From Mnemiopsis leidyi (lineage: Eukaryota > Ctenophora > Tentaculata > Lobata > Bolinopsidae), in contig JH153777.1 in NCBI GenBank assembly GCA_000226015.1, positions 195,675 through 241,903 of the forward strand: a DNA stretch of 46,229 bases, read 5' to 3'. The first letter of the stretch is position 1. Each line of letters starts with the position of its first letter. Shown piece by piece: positions 34,501-45,586 of the stretch. Made by a program: the position numbers and the translations under genes. Below the pieces are notes generated by a model. It was not told the DNA's origin. It saw only the letters and a program-made list of their open reading frames with translations, and ran no database searches.

Positions 34501-36695
34501 GAAACCATGGACTTTGTCATGGAACTTATTGATAATGGTATTCCAGTTGATATATTGTTTTTGATTTTGAGAAGGCGTTTGATAGGGTTCCTCATAATAT
34601 ATTAATTTTAAAGCTTCAGTGCTTAGGAATTGATGGCCAAGTATTAAATGTTATAAAAGACTTTTTAGTAGGGAGATCTTTCAGAGTATCAGTACACGGT
34701 CAATTTTCTTTGCTTAAAGAAATTTTATCAGGAATACCACAGGGTTCTGTCCTGGGACCTTTGTTATTTATATTGTTTATAAACGACTTACCAGACTGCC
34801 TTAAGAGTACTGTTAAGATTTTTGCTGACGATTCGAAACTGATAGCAAATTTATCAGACAAGAGTGTAGTTGATAATGATATTAAAAGTTTGGAAGACTG
34901 GGAAAGGAAATGGCTTAAAGAGGTAGGCCTCTTTCCTTACTCTGAGCGACTGCAGATTCTTCAGCTGACCACTCTTGCTGAGAGACGCTCTAGAGGTGAC
35001 CTGATCGAAGTTTACAAAGCTAGCCAGGGCTTATCCCAACTTGCTGGTGTTTTTAATTTTAGTAGGTCTGGACTAGATTTAGTTTGTAAACCAGGAAATA
35101 GTAAATCTTCTAAGATTAAGCGTATTAAAAGAAACTCTTTCAGCAAAAGAGTAATTTAGTCTTGGAATAAGCTTCCTATTGAAGTGAAGACTGCATCGTT
35201 TTTGAATGTTTTTAAAAGTTATCTAGGGATGTTTAAGAGTAAATCCAAAGCCCTTGGGACTTATGGCGGAGGGCATTATTTGGATATTTCGGATGAAGTT
35301 TTGAATCGTATTGAAAGTGAAAGTTACTTGGAGAACAAGATAAAGCATAACAGTTTTCTGAAAGATAACTCTTTGGTTGCTAAAAAGAAGTTTATTAACA
35401 TCTACTAGGGCAATTTAACCTGATTTTTTGCTTAAATTACATTTAATTAGTAGTAATTATTTAATTTAGTAATTATTTAATTACTAAATTAAATTTAGTA
35501 ATTAAATATTATTTATTATTTTATTATTTATTATTTTATTATTTATTAATTCGAAGAGACAATTTTTTAAAACAATTTTTTCCATGTTTCATTTCTTTTA
35601 GATTAATTTGAACTTTAGGTTCAAATCATTTTAAATATCTTCAGGTGCACAAAAATACTAGAAGTAAGCCAATACGACTACACTGATTCAGTTGATTGCG
35701 GAGATTCTTGGAACCATGAAAATTGTCAACATGTTTGGACCAAAGGCGGATTGGAATTGAGCCCTGGGTCTAAATATTCAATGAAGAGCAGTATCACTTA
35801 TGACTACTGCGAAAACTTCGAGTGGACCTCAGATTTGATCAGGAAACTAAATGTTGATGTCGCTGAAAATGACGCTAGCTACTACAAAAAGAACGACATG
35901 AAGTGTTTCTCGTCAGCCTTAACAATCCTGGATGTTACTAAAGCTGATCTTGGAGAGTACAAATGTTTGCTGAATATCGACAACAAAAGATACTCTACCA
36001 ATAACCAGACTATAAGAGTTTACAACGTCGCCTCTCAGGAGCAGACGCCAAAGAAGATCGAGTACTTTCAGAGGTTTTATACAAAAGGAATTATTTCGAA
36101 AATGTTAATGCAGTGTGTTGTGACAGGTGGACCTGTTTATTGGTTCATAAGATTCGCTACTGATGACTGTGGACGTTGGGGAGGTAGCAGATCCGAGTGC
36201 ATAGACAAAAACATTCAACCTATCAATGGTATAGAGCGATTGGATGGCTGGCGAAGTTTCAACCTCACAAGTGATGATCACCATCCTTACAATTCCAACC
36301 AAATCACGGAATCATTCATCTACTTTCAAAACATTGGCTCTATGGATTGGGCTGGCATATACTGTAGTGCAGATCCCCAAGGAAAAGTTCGATCTGAAGT
36401 TGCGGAACTCACCGTAAAGGATGATTGGGATTACTATTACAATGTCTGGTACATTGACGATACAGTGCATGCTTTGGGAATTGTTATGCTGCCCATAGTT
36501 CTGTCTATATTTTTCCTGGTGGGTACCATTATAGCTTGCTATCGTGGAGACATCTGCAACTGCTGTGGTCGACAGGGCTTGCCTTATAGATACCAGGCAG
36601 CTATTCAACCAGCCTATCCACAAACATTCCATTATGCCGTCCCAACCCAAGCTCAGTTTGCTCCCCTTGCCCAGCCTCAAGCCAACTCTACTTAA
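31600..36695 (+). CDS. Ig-like receptor A: two Ig domains, transmembrane, Pro/Gln-rich tail
   Basis: Two exons, 31600-31733 and 35645-36695, join in phase (CAAATCAG|GTGCACA) for 394 residues. Residues 1-22 are a signal peptide (MLYKNINVVVLLLSVCYLPT). Ig domain 1 has Cys46, Trp76 and DLGEYKC with Cys152, plus four extra cysteines (63, 72, 100, 132). Ig domain 2 has Cys202, Trp211 and WAGIYC with Cys285, plus a Cys pair at about 220 and 230. An aromatic stalk (DWDYYYNVWY) leads to a membrane span at about 322-343, then ACYRGDICNCC, possibly palmitoylated, and a 50-residue tail rich in Pro, Gln, Ala and Tyr. No ITIM or ITAM pattern is present. The intron holds a CR1-like element. The protein should be a cell-surface receptor or adhesion molecule; ligand and pathway are unknown. 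Encoding both Ig domains, span and tail in one exon is unusual for IgSF genes. I know no named orthologue. Confidence 0.85.
31800..35560 (+). mobile_element. Decayed CR1-like LINE inside intron 1 of Ig gene A
   Basis: The element has the same orientation as the host gene. An ORF1 remnant (31804-32436) has a PHD-type zinc-binding pattern with the series CPCKEYMDEE, CENCGEYWHLCC and WQCHDCYVC. Endonuclease remnants follow from about 32725 with TNAGGLFNKLDEL, GDFNLPDISW near 33195 and KSDHVSLKIE near 33450. Reverse transcriptase from about 34260 shows LNYRPVSLTCILCKVYEK, QHGFV, GIPQGSVLGPLLFILFINDL and IFADDSKL. The region after WERKWL jumps to the C-terminal block (LAERRSRGDLIEVYK, WNKLP), so an internal piece is deleted. 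Multiple frameshifts and stops make it non-functional. The 3' end is a TTTATTA-type simple repeat near 35500-35560. Confidence 0.85.
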
Positions 36696-37120
36696 AGCTA
36701 TATTAACCCTACAATGGGGATTCTATCCCAACAATAACTAACAATGATATTTTCTTCACATATTTTATCAGCTTTTACAACCTGAATTGTATAAGTGTAA
36801 ATAGAGGAACAGTTCGTGTTCATTGGCTTAATGTTTTAATTTGAATGAATAGAATTAGATATCAAAATATTTCGTAAATTGCATTTAAGATTTTATTCGA
36901 AAGATTGTAGTTATGATAATATAGTTATAATTTCTTTGGGGGGAGGAGTAAAGTATTTGAAAAGGGACACTTGATCACTCCAATGCAAACATAAGAAAAG
37001 AAACTTTGGGCTCTCCCTTGGTCAAATATCAAAAATAAGAGTGGTGGCAACCACCCCAGAAAAGCCCCCCCCCCAACCCCGACAACCACGGTTAAGGGAA
37101 AGATCAAAGAGACTTAGAGC
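36696..37120 (+). other. 3' UTR of Ig gene A and flank
   Basis: The first 130 bp is clearly homologous to the 3' flank of Ig gene B, with shared AAGCTATATTAACCCT, ACCCAACAATAAC-type and GTATAAGTGTAAATAG words. It is therefore duplicated sequence and probably 3' UTR. Past about 36840 the similarity is lost. Confidence 0.6.
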
Positions 37121-37814
37121 CTTTTAATGAGTCGAAAAATGGAAATTTTTAACTTTGAGCTAAAAGAAAAGTTAGATCAACATTCTGACGTAAAATTTGA
37201 CGGCGAATCCGATTGTGACAGTCCCGAAGCCAAAAACTCTGTTTGAACTCCTAAATTGCCTTTATTTACTCCTAATTATGGGCAGAAATAAAAATTTTTA
37301 ATTCGTGCTAGAAGAAAGTTTAGACCTGCATTTTGACGTGAAATTTGAGGGCCAAACAGATGGTGACATTCTCGAGATCTTAAAATCATATTAGAATCTC
37401 ACCAGATTAGAATTATTGGAGTTTTGCAAGGTTAAAAGTTAAACTATGACTATGATTGCACTATCGTCAAGTACGCTAATTGTTAGTATTGATTGAAACA
37501 TTGGGCTCCCCCATTTAACGATCTATGAGATACATTCATACAAATATAGTCAATAGAAGTTAGGAAGTGTTTAATCTCGTGTTAATTTAGGTACGTAAAA
37601 GTGGACGTAATGTGCACTAACTTTGGGGAAACATACAGACTTAGCTCTTACGGATTTCTTAACTCTCACGAAAATCAATCTTATGTGCTAACTGTCTTTC
37701 TTTAAAAACTAAAATGATCTTTAAACTATCGCAATTCTCTCATTAGGGTGTTGGCAACCATCCAAAAAAGACACTTAACGGAAAAATTTTTGAACTTCGA
37801 GACTATTCTCAATC
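37121..37814. repeat. Copy of the dispersed repeat also seen at 17.9-18.3 kb
   Basis: It contains AAAATGGAAATTTTTAACTT, TGAGCTAAAAGAAAAGTTAG and GATTGTGACAGTCCCGAAGC, the reverse complement of words at 17936-18320. A second unit lies around 37270-37380 and a third fragment at 38290-38480, the family being interrupted by the LINE insertion at 37861. Confidence 0.5.
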
Positions 37815-37860
37815 GATTTCTCGTCCAATTTTAGCCCGGGTTTACCACCCCTATGTGGTC

Positions 37861-38236
37861 TTTCTTCTTCTTCTTCTTCGTAGGGGGATGCGGCGCTTCA
37901 AAGAAGTAGCACCGCTGTGAGATAAGGCCGGGACGGCCTTGTGCTCTCCCCAGTCATGTAATTTAGTTAAAATTTTTGAGCTCTGGTTATTCCATATCGT
38001 CGTTTGCGCCAATCAGTGTTGGTTGAAACGATTCGTGGAACATATGTAGCCGACTATTTTCCTGAGTGGAAAGCGGTCGGCTATTTCAGAGACACTTGCA
38101 TAGTAGCAGTTAAAGAATCGTCCTCTCCTGTTGAACCACATTGGACACTGCCCAATAAAGTGGTTCATGGTTTCCTCCTCCATGGAGCAGTGAGGACATA
38201 TCTTAGAAATGCTCTTGGGTTTGTACTTATTAAGGT
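37861..38236 (-). mobile_element. 5'-truncated LINE insertion flanked by a perfect 46-bp target duplication
   Basis: The 376-bp insert is bounded by identical direct repeats at 37815-37860 and 38237-38282, each starting GATTTCTCGTCC and ending CCCTATGTGGTC. Read on the minus strand it encodes KSISKICPHCSMEEETMNHF followed by IGQCP, the C-x2-C...H...C knuckle typical of the C-terminus of non-LTR reverse-transcriptase proteins. The frame stops near 38020, and a short 3' UTR of about 160 bp ends in a (GAA)n tail that shows on the plus strand as TTCTTCTTC at 37861. The perfect duplication marks a recent insertion. It landed inside the older dispersed repeat. Confidence 0.85.
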
Positions 38237-38482
38237 GATTTCTCGTCCAATTTTAGCCCGGGTTTACCACCCCTATGTGGTCATGCGGAGCTAGAAAAAT
38301 AGTAAGACCAGCATTGGACGTTTAATTTGACGAGGAATCTAAATTTGATGGTGCCGAAGTTGAAAAATTATCGCGCGATTCCCTAGGTGATTCGTTTTAA
38401 GACCCAAAAATAGGCATTTTCAACGTTGAGCTAGAAGATAATTGGATTAGCATTTAGACATGAAATTACAAGGAATCTGAAA

Positions 38483-39046
38483 CGACGTGTCTTTTCTGGC
38501 TGGAGGCACGCTTTGCGTTTTGCGACTGATAAATATTTGTAGAAACTGCATGGGTCGCGTTTGATTAGTTAGATGTTACATAGAAACATAATGTTATTTA
38601 CTAAAAATATCAGATTTTTTAGTTTTTTTCTCCTTTTTAGAATTTAAATGAATTGAATATTAGTATGATGCTTATCAGTTTACTCATCCAAATCTATTTT
38701 AATTTTGAAATTCAATTGAAATGCAGTCAATTTGATCGACAGTATTCGTTCTTCCTTTTTTGTTACATAGTACTGAATTAAGAGTCAGAATTGTATCTTA
38801 CCATTCATTACATAACATTAAAAATAATATACCATGTATGTTGCAGTGCACTATATTCTCACTGGTGACATGTTGGCTCTATTAGTCGTCTAAACTGAAA
38901 ATGTCTAAACTAACAGTCTGCATCACGCAACTGTATGGAACAAAAAGTGTTCTATACAATATTGGGACGACACTGTTGCAAGATATAATTGTGCCACTGT
39001 TGCAAGATATATTTGTGTCACTGTTGCAAGATATATTTGTGTCACT
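38483..39046 (+). other. Upstream region of Ig gene B
   Basis: AT-rich with no ORF of interest. At about 38968-39046 three copies of a 24-bp unit (CACTGTTGCAAGATATATTT followed by GTGT) end 25 bp before the start codon. The segment CTTAACCCAA then GTTTAGC directly before the ATG is shared with the other two Ig genes. Confidence 0.6.
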
Positions 39047-39073
39047 AAACTCCGACTTAACCCAAGGTTTAGC

Positions 39074-42000
39074 ATGCTGTACAAAAACATAAACGTTGTG
39101 GTATTGCTCCTCTCAGTTTGCTATCTGCCCACCTACTGTTTAGACTACATGCCCCATACTGCTATCGATAATGTCCCTGCAGTTCTTGGACAGCCTCTCC
39201 AAATCAGGTACAACTTGTTTTTGGTAATCTTGTCAAAAAGGAGGGGTTTTTATTATTTTCCCAACCTTTGTCACGAGGGCTGTAAGGGGTATAAAATACA
39301 TAGACACGCTGCGCGAAATAGTCTATTTGAGATAGAACCCGTGCAGCTAAGAGTGCGTGAAAGCGCACGAGTTGTCATTCTCAGGCTGAAAACCGAGGGG
39401 GACGCGAGGGTTTAAGCTTAAATAGATATTGAGCGCAAAATGTCCATTTATTATAGATGAGTCCGGGATTTTGCACAAGAGTGTAATTGTATTGTCGCTA
39501 CTAATTTATTTTTTTGAAGCTTATTTAAATTTCTGTTTAATTCTTATTCTTGCAACTCAATAAATTATTCAGGAGGTAAAGGTTTAAAATTTGCCATGCG
39601 ACAAAACTAATCAAGCATTACAAACACACTGGTAACCGATACTGCCGATTAATAATAAAGTTTGACTCGGGGTAAAAATAACGTTACACTAGGTAAAAAT
39701 GTGAGGGTAATAAGTGGTTGTGAGCGTTGTGTGTGTTGTTAGGTATGGTTTCTGATAGCATCAAGTAGTTATCAAGTCTAATTCTTCAAATTTAGTAGCT
39801 TTGTTGATGTTCTCTGTAGACTTTTTGAAAACACCTGGTACAAGCAAATTCATGGAGTTCCAACAGGTGGATCTCTTTGCGTACAGTTGGCAAACATCAC
39901 AGTGTCTTATGTACTCAACAAACATGTATACTCACAACCTGATCTTATGAGTCAAATCGCTTCCGTGAAAAAGGTACATTGAAGTTGGGACATGCCGGTT
40001 CAAAGGAACAACCTGGCAGTTTGCTACATGGATCAAGAAAGTCAATGACTGTATTGCTCCAATGGGCTTGGAGATTGATGAATATGAAGTTAAGAATACT
40101 GGCTGCTTTGTCAGCTTTCTCGATATCAAGTTCACCTTTGATGCCCTTAAAAAATTACAGACAGACCTACACATCAAAGAAACCGATGCTCGGTCTTATC
40201 TACATTTCAGCAGTAGCCACCCGAACCACATCTTCTCAGGTATCGTCTACTCGAAATGCCTGCGCCTTAGGAGAATTATAAATTCAACTGAGCGCCTGAA
40301 AACCCAACTGGACATCTTGAAGGGGGCGTTCTTGGAGTCTGGATACCCCTAGAAAATGGTGGACAGCATAGCTGCAAATGATAACAACAAAGATCGAATC
40401 TTGGAGAGGAAAAACACGACAACTGCTGCTCCAAATGTTCAGACGACAACATCGGAACCTATCAGAGTCATTTCTAGCTTTGGTAGCGACACAGACCTTG
40501 TCAATGTTGTACATAAGTACAAGCCTCACCTGAGAAGTACTCAGAGCTTCTTTGAGGAGGATACTCAGTCCAGTTCCAGTAAAACATCAAGCAAAAACAA
40601 AAGCAAATTATTCCAGTTTGTGAAAAAGACCGGTCCTACCCTCAGATCTGGACTTGTGACCTCTAAGGAACTCTCACTAGGCTCCAAGCACGGAAAAACA
40701 GAACCGTGTTCAAAGAAGAACTGTAAATGTTGTGGGATGATTCTTTCCAAAGAAACTATTTCTGTCAATGGCAAGAAGATCAAATCTTCCCCTGGTACCT
40801 GTAAGACCTACAATATCGTCTACCTTGTTAAGTGTTCCATCTGTTAAAAGAACTATGTAGGAAGGACTGTCAACAGTTTACACAAGAGACTAGATGGGCA
40901 CCGATCAAAGCTTTATGAGATAATTGATGGGAGGGCAGTAGATATTACTAGTGATGAATATAGTTTAGGGGTTCATTTAATCGATCATGGTTTGCGTAAC
41001 ATACGGATTTTGATCAAAATTTGAGAACTTTTATTCTAGAAAATTGTAGTCCCAACTAGAAGTAAAAGAGAATAAGTATATTCATCTTCTGCGGTCACTA
41101 AGATCCCATGAGCTAAACACCATTAATCCTTTTGGGCTTACTGTTTTTCACAATCCTCAAAGCAATTAAGTTTCCTTTCTCTTTGTTTTTCATCATTTCA
41201 TTCTTTCAGGGAATTTTGTGTTGAGCTTTAAATACCAATTTCACTAATTTTTCAATTTCTCTAGGTTTTATGCCACTGGAGATGTTCGTGTTCTTGATTT
41301 TTGGGCTTTCAAAAGGAACACCAATTCTCTGTAGACTTGAAAATGCGTTTTTCAGGGAACTTTTCATCAAATATTTCGAACTGACACGTTCATATTCATT
41401 TACTGAAATGATAATAGGTAAATCTATTTGTTTGTTCGATAAAATTCCATGCCCCAAAAAAAATTTGCGATCGAGTAAGAAGCCTCACAATCTTAGATAG
41501 GAAACGTCACAATCTTAGATAGGAAACTTCACAATCTTTAGATAAGGTTTAAGGTTTTTACAATTCTTATTTTCAACTGAATGGCGGTCAATCAAATCAT
41601 GGAATAACAGAAAAATGTCGTGCACCTGTGCAGCATAAAATCGACTGCCTAAACTGTAAATTACATCAAATATTTTCCAAGTTCTGATTGTCCCTCGCAA
41701 TTATTGAGGTCAGGCTTGTTTTTTAGAATCACCCTTGCCTCCTTTATTTTCCTATCTGCTGCAGTTGTTGATGCATGTTGAAGGATTTTTAGTTTCAGTC
41801 TCGGGTGGTCGCTGGCCGGGTGGTGGCTGTTATTATGTTTTGCTATTGGCATGTCTTTACAGGATAATCCTACGGCAAAGTCCTAAAGAGACATGTGCCC
41901 GACATTTTTCTGTAATTCCATTATTTGATTGTCCGTCATTCAGTTGAAGATAAGATAAGAATTGTAAAAGGCTTAAACCTTATCTAAAGATTGTGACGTT

Positions 42001-43844
42001 TTCTATCTAAGATTGTGACGTTTCTTACTCGATCGCAAATTTTTTTGGGGCATGGAATTTTATAGATTTACCTATTATCATTTCAGTGAATGAATATAAA
42101 CGTGTCAGTTCGAAATATTTGATTAAAAGTTCCCTAAAAAACACATTTTCAAGTCTACGGAGAAAAATTACAAAGCTACTAAATTTGAAGATGTTATGGT
42201 TGTTAGGGTTGTTAGCATTGGGAGGGTTGTTAGCGTTGTGTGTATTGACATGGTTGATAGCGTTGTGAGGGTTGGGATGGTTCGAAATTTTGTTTGTTAC
42301 CATTCTTTGTATGTTTGATTTCAGATCAGTGTTATGTAAAGGCTCTATAAACTAAAAGATGTTTGATACAGCTCGTATTTGACTATCCTCGTTTAACCAT
42401 ATTATGTTATATTGATGTTATAGAATGTTCCTTACTGCTTTAAGACAGGAGGCCATCTCTCTATATAAGTAATAAGTATCCAATATGGAATCTGATCAGA
42501 GATCGCAATATTTTCTTTAGAGCTTATTACTTTGAAAATAATTCTGTATTGGCTATTTTGGGTTTTTAAGTAGACAGGATGATTTGTACCTATTTCATAC
42601 CGAGATGGGACCACAGATCCTAGCACTGCACTGTGCTCGTTATACAAGTGATTTGCTCAACGCACATCTGGCAATCTTGTAGTTGGTTAAGTTTAGGGAT
42701 AACTGAAAAATTTTATTTTTAGTAGATCATACAGTTATATTTTTTCTAAATCTGTCCAGTATACTCGAGGTTGTAGTTTTTTTCCTTCCGATTATATGTT
42801 CTACAACATGAGACAATGACTCTTTTCAGGTGCACGAAGGTTGTTAACAACAACAACGATTATGTGAGATGTAGTACTGAACCCTGTAAGCATTTATGGA
42901 CCAAAAATGGGGAAGCTTTGAGCAGTGGTTCAAAATATTCCATAAAGAGTTCGTTCACTTACGATTACTGCGAGACCTTCGAGGGGACCTCGGAGCTAAT
43001 CAGGAGAATGAACGTTGATTTCGAAATCAAAAGTCGTTACAAGGAGTATGGGGATAGTGCAATGAAGTGTCTCTCTTCGGTTTTAACTATTGTTAACGTT
43101 TCTGAGGGTGATCTTGGAGAGTACAAATGTGTGCTTAACAGCATGAGAGACTCTGACGACATCAAAACCATTAGAGTTTATGATGCCGTAACCCAGGAGC
43201 TGATGCCGAAGAAAATCGAGTACTTTCAGGCGTTTTATACAAAAGGAATCAATTCGAAAATGTTAATGCAGTGTGTTGTTACAGGTGGACCCATTTATTG
43301 GTTCATTAGATTTCTTACTGATGACTGTAGTCGTTGGTTTGATGATATGTCCAAATGTGTAAATGAGACCATTCAATCTATGGATGATATCGATAAAAAT
43401 GACCTCTGGCGTAGTTTTAACCTCACAATTGATAATCATCATCCTTACAATTCTAACCAAATCACAGAATCTTTCATCTACTTCCAAAAGATTGGCTCGA
43501 TGGATTGGGCTGGCCTATACTGCAGTACAGATCCTCTTGGGAAAGTCCGATCTGAAGTTGCTGAAATCGTACTGAAGAATGATTGGAGCTGGTGGTGGAA
43601 TGCCGACGGGACAAGGAAAATTTTGGGATATTTCGTGATGCCCATCATATTTTCCATATTCATCTTGGCAGGGGCCATTATAGCATGCTATCGTGGAGAT
43701 ATCTGCAACTGCTGTGGTCGACAGGGCTTGCCTTATAGATACCAGGCAGCTATTCAACCAGTCTATCCACAAACATTCCATTATGCCATCCCAACCCAAG
43801 CTCAGTTTGCTCCCCTTGCCCAGCCTCAAGCCAACTTTACTTAA
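39074..43844 (+). CDS. Ig-like receptor B: paralogue of A
   Basis: Two exons, 39074-39207 and 42830-43844, join in phase for 382 residues. Exon 1 differs from that of gene A at one base by eye (a Phe to Leu change after the signal peptide). Domain order is the same: signal peptide, Ig1 (RCTK Cys, HLWTKNG Trp, DLGEYKC), Ig2 (MLMQCVVTGG Cys, YWFIRF Trp, WAGLYC), stalk DWSWWWN, membrane span, ACYRGDICNCC and tail. Ig1 differs most, with a shorter segment between the first Cys and the Trp and a longer one before the extra MKC cysteine. The cytoplasmic tail is nearly identical to A. The intron is 3.6 kb and contains a Penelope-like element and a large palindrome not found in the intron of A. Possible AATAAA signal at about 44495. 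Function is unknown; a surface receptor is the best description. Confidence 0.85.
39740..41170 (+). mobile_element. Decayed Penelope-like element inside intron 1 of Ig gene B
   Basis: A reverse-transcriptase remnant with IHGVPTGGSLCVQLANI is followed, in another frame, by RYIEVG where Penelope-like elements have RYIDDG; both catalytic aspartates are lost. Next come WIKKVNDCIAPMGLEIDEYE, FLDIKFTFD and the signature SSHPNHIFSGIVYSKCLRLR, then KGAFLESGYP before an in-frame stop at about 40350. After a linker, YNIVYLVKCSIC, a stop codon and KNYVGRTVNSLHKRLDGHR form the GIY-YIG nuclease start, with the YVG half intact. At least two stops and one frameshift make it inactive. Ends are approximate. 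Confidence 0.8.
41328..42163. repeat. Large imperfect palindrome (foldback) in intron 1 of Ig gene B
   Basis: The left arm, about 41328-41628, is the inverse of the right arm, about 41891-42163, for example GACTTGAAAATGCGTTTTTC against GAAAAACGCATTTTCAAGTC-type sequence, and ACTGAATGGCGGTCAATCAA against its inverse near 41930. The loop is about 260 bp. On the minus strand the loop encodes HPRLKLKILQHASTTAADRK and KPDLNNCEGQSEL, resembling the C-terminal part of GIY-YIG-bearing retroelement proteins. The structure is therefore probably two inverted retroelement fragments. Short tandem copies of CACAATCTTAGATAGGAAAC lie within the left arm. Confidence 0.75.
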
Positions 43845-45565
43845 AGCTATATTAACCCTGCAACGGAGATTCTAACCCAACAATAACAGACAATAATATT
43901 ATCTTCACACGTTTTATCAGTTTGTGCAACCTGAGTTGTATAAGTGTAAATAGCAGAATAGTGCGTCTTCCTTGGCATTATGTAGTCCCTGGAGTAAATA
44001 GGCCTTCTTAGTGCTTACCTAACCCCGTGATGCATATTAGAAGGGTAAGATAAAAGTCATTAACTCAAGAGATAAGACAAAATATATATTTAGAACGTCT
44101 TTGGCTGAATTGTGAACGATGACTGATAGTCGTCAGACAGCGCTTGTTTTATGTTGAGGAAAACTCGCTCCAATCTATTGTAAATTTTGTACAGTAGAGA
44201 AAAAAATGTAAATGAAACAAAGCACTATCTCATGTACTTTAGTAAGGGTAAGTGCAAAAAATTTGTAACCCTTCTCCAAGATTACCTTTATTGCATTTAT
44301 ATATACAAGTTTGTTTTTAAGATTTTCAGAATTATAAAGTTTAACGACCCTTACTTGAATAAGGTAGCAAGGTGTAGCGACTACGTGTTTGGTTTAGCCA
44401 AAGTGGTTATATACGTCATTGAACTATATTTTGCCGCTTGCTTCCTTCCTTGAAAGATTGTAAAAAGGATTTTAATGTTTCTTATTCAACATGCAATAAA
44501 TATTATTATGAACCTTTAATAATTGATGTAAGATGTATTACTGTTTAGATTTGAACTGAAATAAAAAAGGGACCATTAAAGCTGCATTGATGGATGCTGA
44601 CATTTTTCGTATGGCAATATGGAACCACCGTGTCCTAAACTGTCTCACCAATTTCCAAAATGAATTTTAGGCCATTCAAAAATTAGGTGTGGCAAAATTG
44701 GGCTGAACGGTTTGGGAGATGTTCGGCGGAAAGTTTGGTTTACAGGTATGGGATGAAGTTGATATTAAATATAGAATATTCAATCAAGATTTATATTATT
44801 TAGGGCACATGAAAGAGTATGCTAGGGGTTAAAATGTGATTTTTGGGCACAAATATTTGTTTCATTGGATTCGCCATCAAATTCTTGCCAAAAAATTTAT
44901 ACTCGTGAACCCAGCCAATTGTAATTTGTTTAAGTACCTATATTCGATTATCTGGTCTTAGGCTTCTGACACTTATGAGCACTACCTAGAGGATAAATTA
45001 TGCCATTTATTAAACTATATCATATAAATTGATTGCACTGCAAATAAAATTAACCCTTTGTTTCATTAATAACTTTATTCTTAATTTTATTCAAGCGCGA
45101 AATTGATAACTTTCATTTTTGGCAGCTGGGATTTAAATTATAGGAATTTCCGTCACCAAAAAGTACTTACTAATTTTTGAGCTCAGATTGAAATTTTTTG
45201 AGGTTATTGGGTCAATTTTAATTTCGGGGGAGGGAGGTTAAGTTACTGACTATGAAAATGACACCCTTGCTCTATGATCAATGGTCAAAAAATTTGACCA
45301 TGGCCATCGACACCTAGGAATTTTGCACGTGGTCACGGTGTTTGTTTAAATTGATATTTTATGGTTGAATTTCGTGGTTAGTGTTTGATTTGGCTATGAA
45401 GAATTTTTATTTTTATCATGGTCAATGTCAATAATTATTGATCATGACTCCGTCACACCGGGCCTATTAGCTCATTAGAAGCTAAAAAGGGCTTTCTAAC
45501 TTCTGATTGGTTAAAATTAATGGCCCCTCCCCTTCAATAACCTCTCTCACCCTACTCCATTAATC
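43845..45565 (+). other. 3' UTR of Ig gene B and intergenic sequence before Ig gene C
   Basis: The first 110 bp is homologous to the 3' flank of gene A. An AATAAA lies at about 44495. From about 44570 the sequence is AT-rich and repeat-like (GGTTTGGGAGATGTTCGGCG, TTTTTGGGCACAAATATTTG) with no coding content that I can support. The 88-codon frame at 44187 lacks an ATG and family resemblance. Confidence 0.5.
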
Positions 45566-45586
45566 TGACTTAACCCAAAGTTTAGC

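Noticed and set aside
36560..36695. ITIM, ITAM or YxxQ signalling motif in the Ig receptor tail
   Set aside because: The tyrosines in PYRYQAAI and HYAVPT do not meet the S/I/V/LxYxxI/V/L spacing; YRYQ alone is too short to count as a STAT-type motif.
38004..38294. Plus-strand 96-codon ORF
   Set aside because: The coding signal in this segment is on the minus strand (LINE C-terminal knuckle); the plus frame is its shadow and has no family resemblance.
44187..44453. 88-codon ORF after Ig gene B
   Set aside because: It has no ATG at its start, an AT-rich composition and no family match; it probably lies in 3' UTR.
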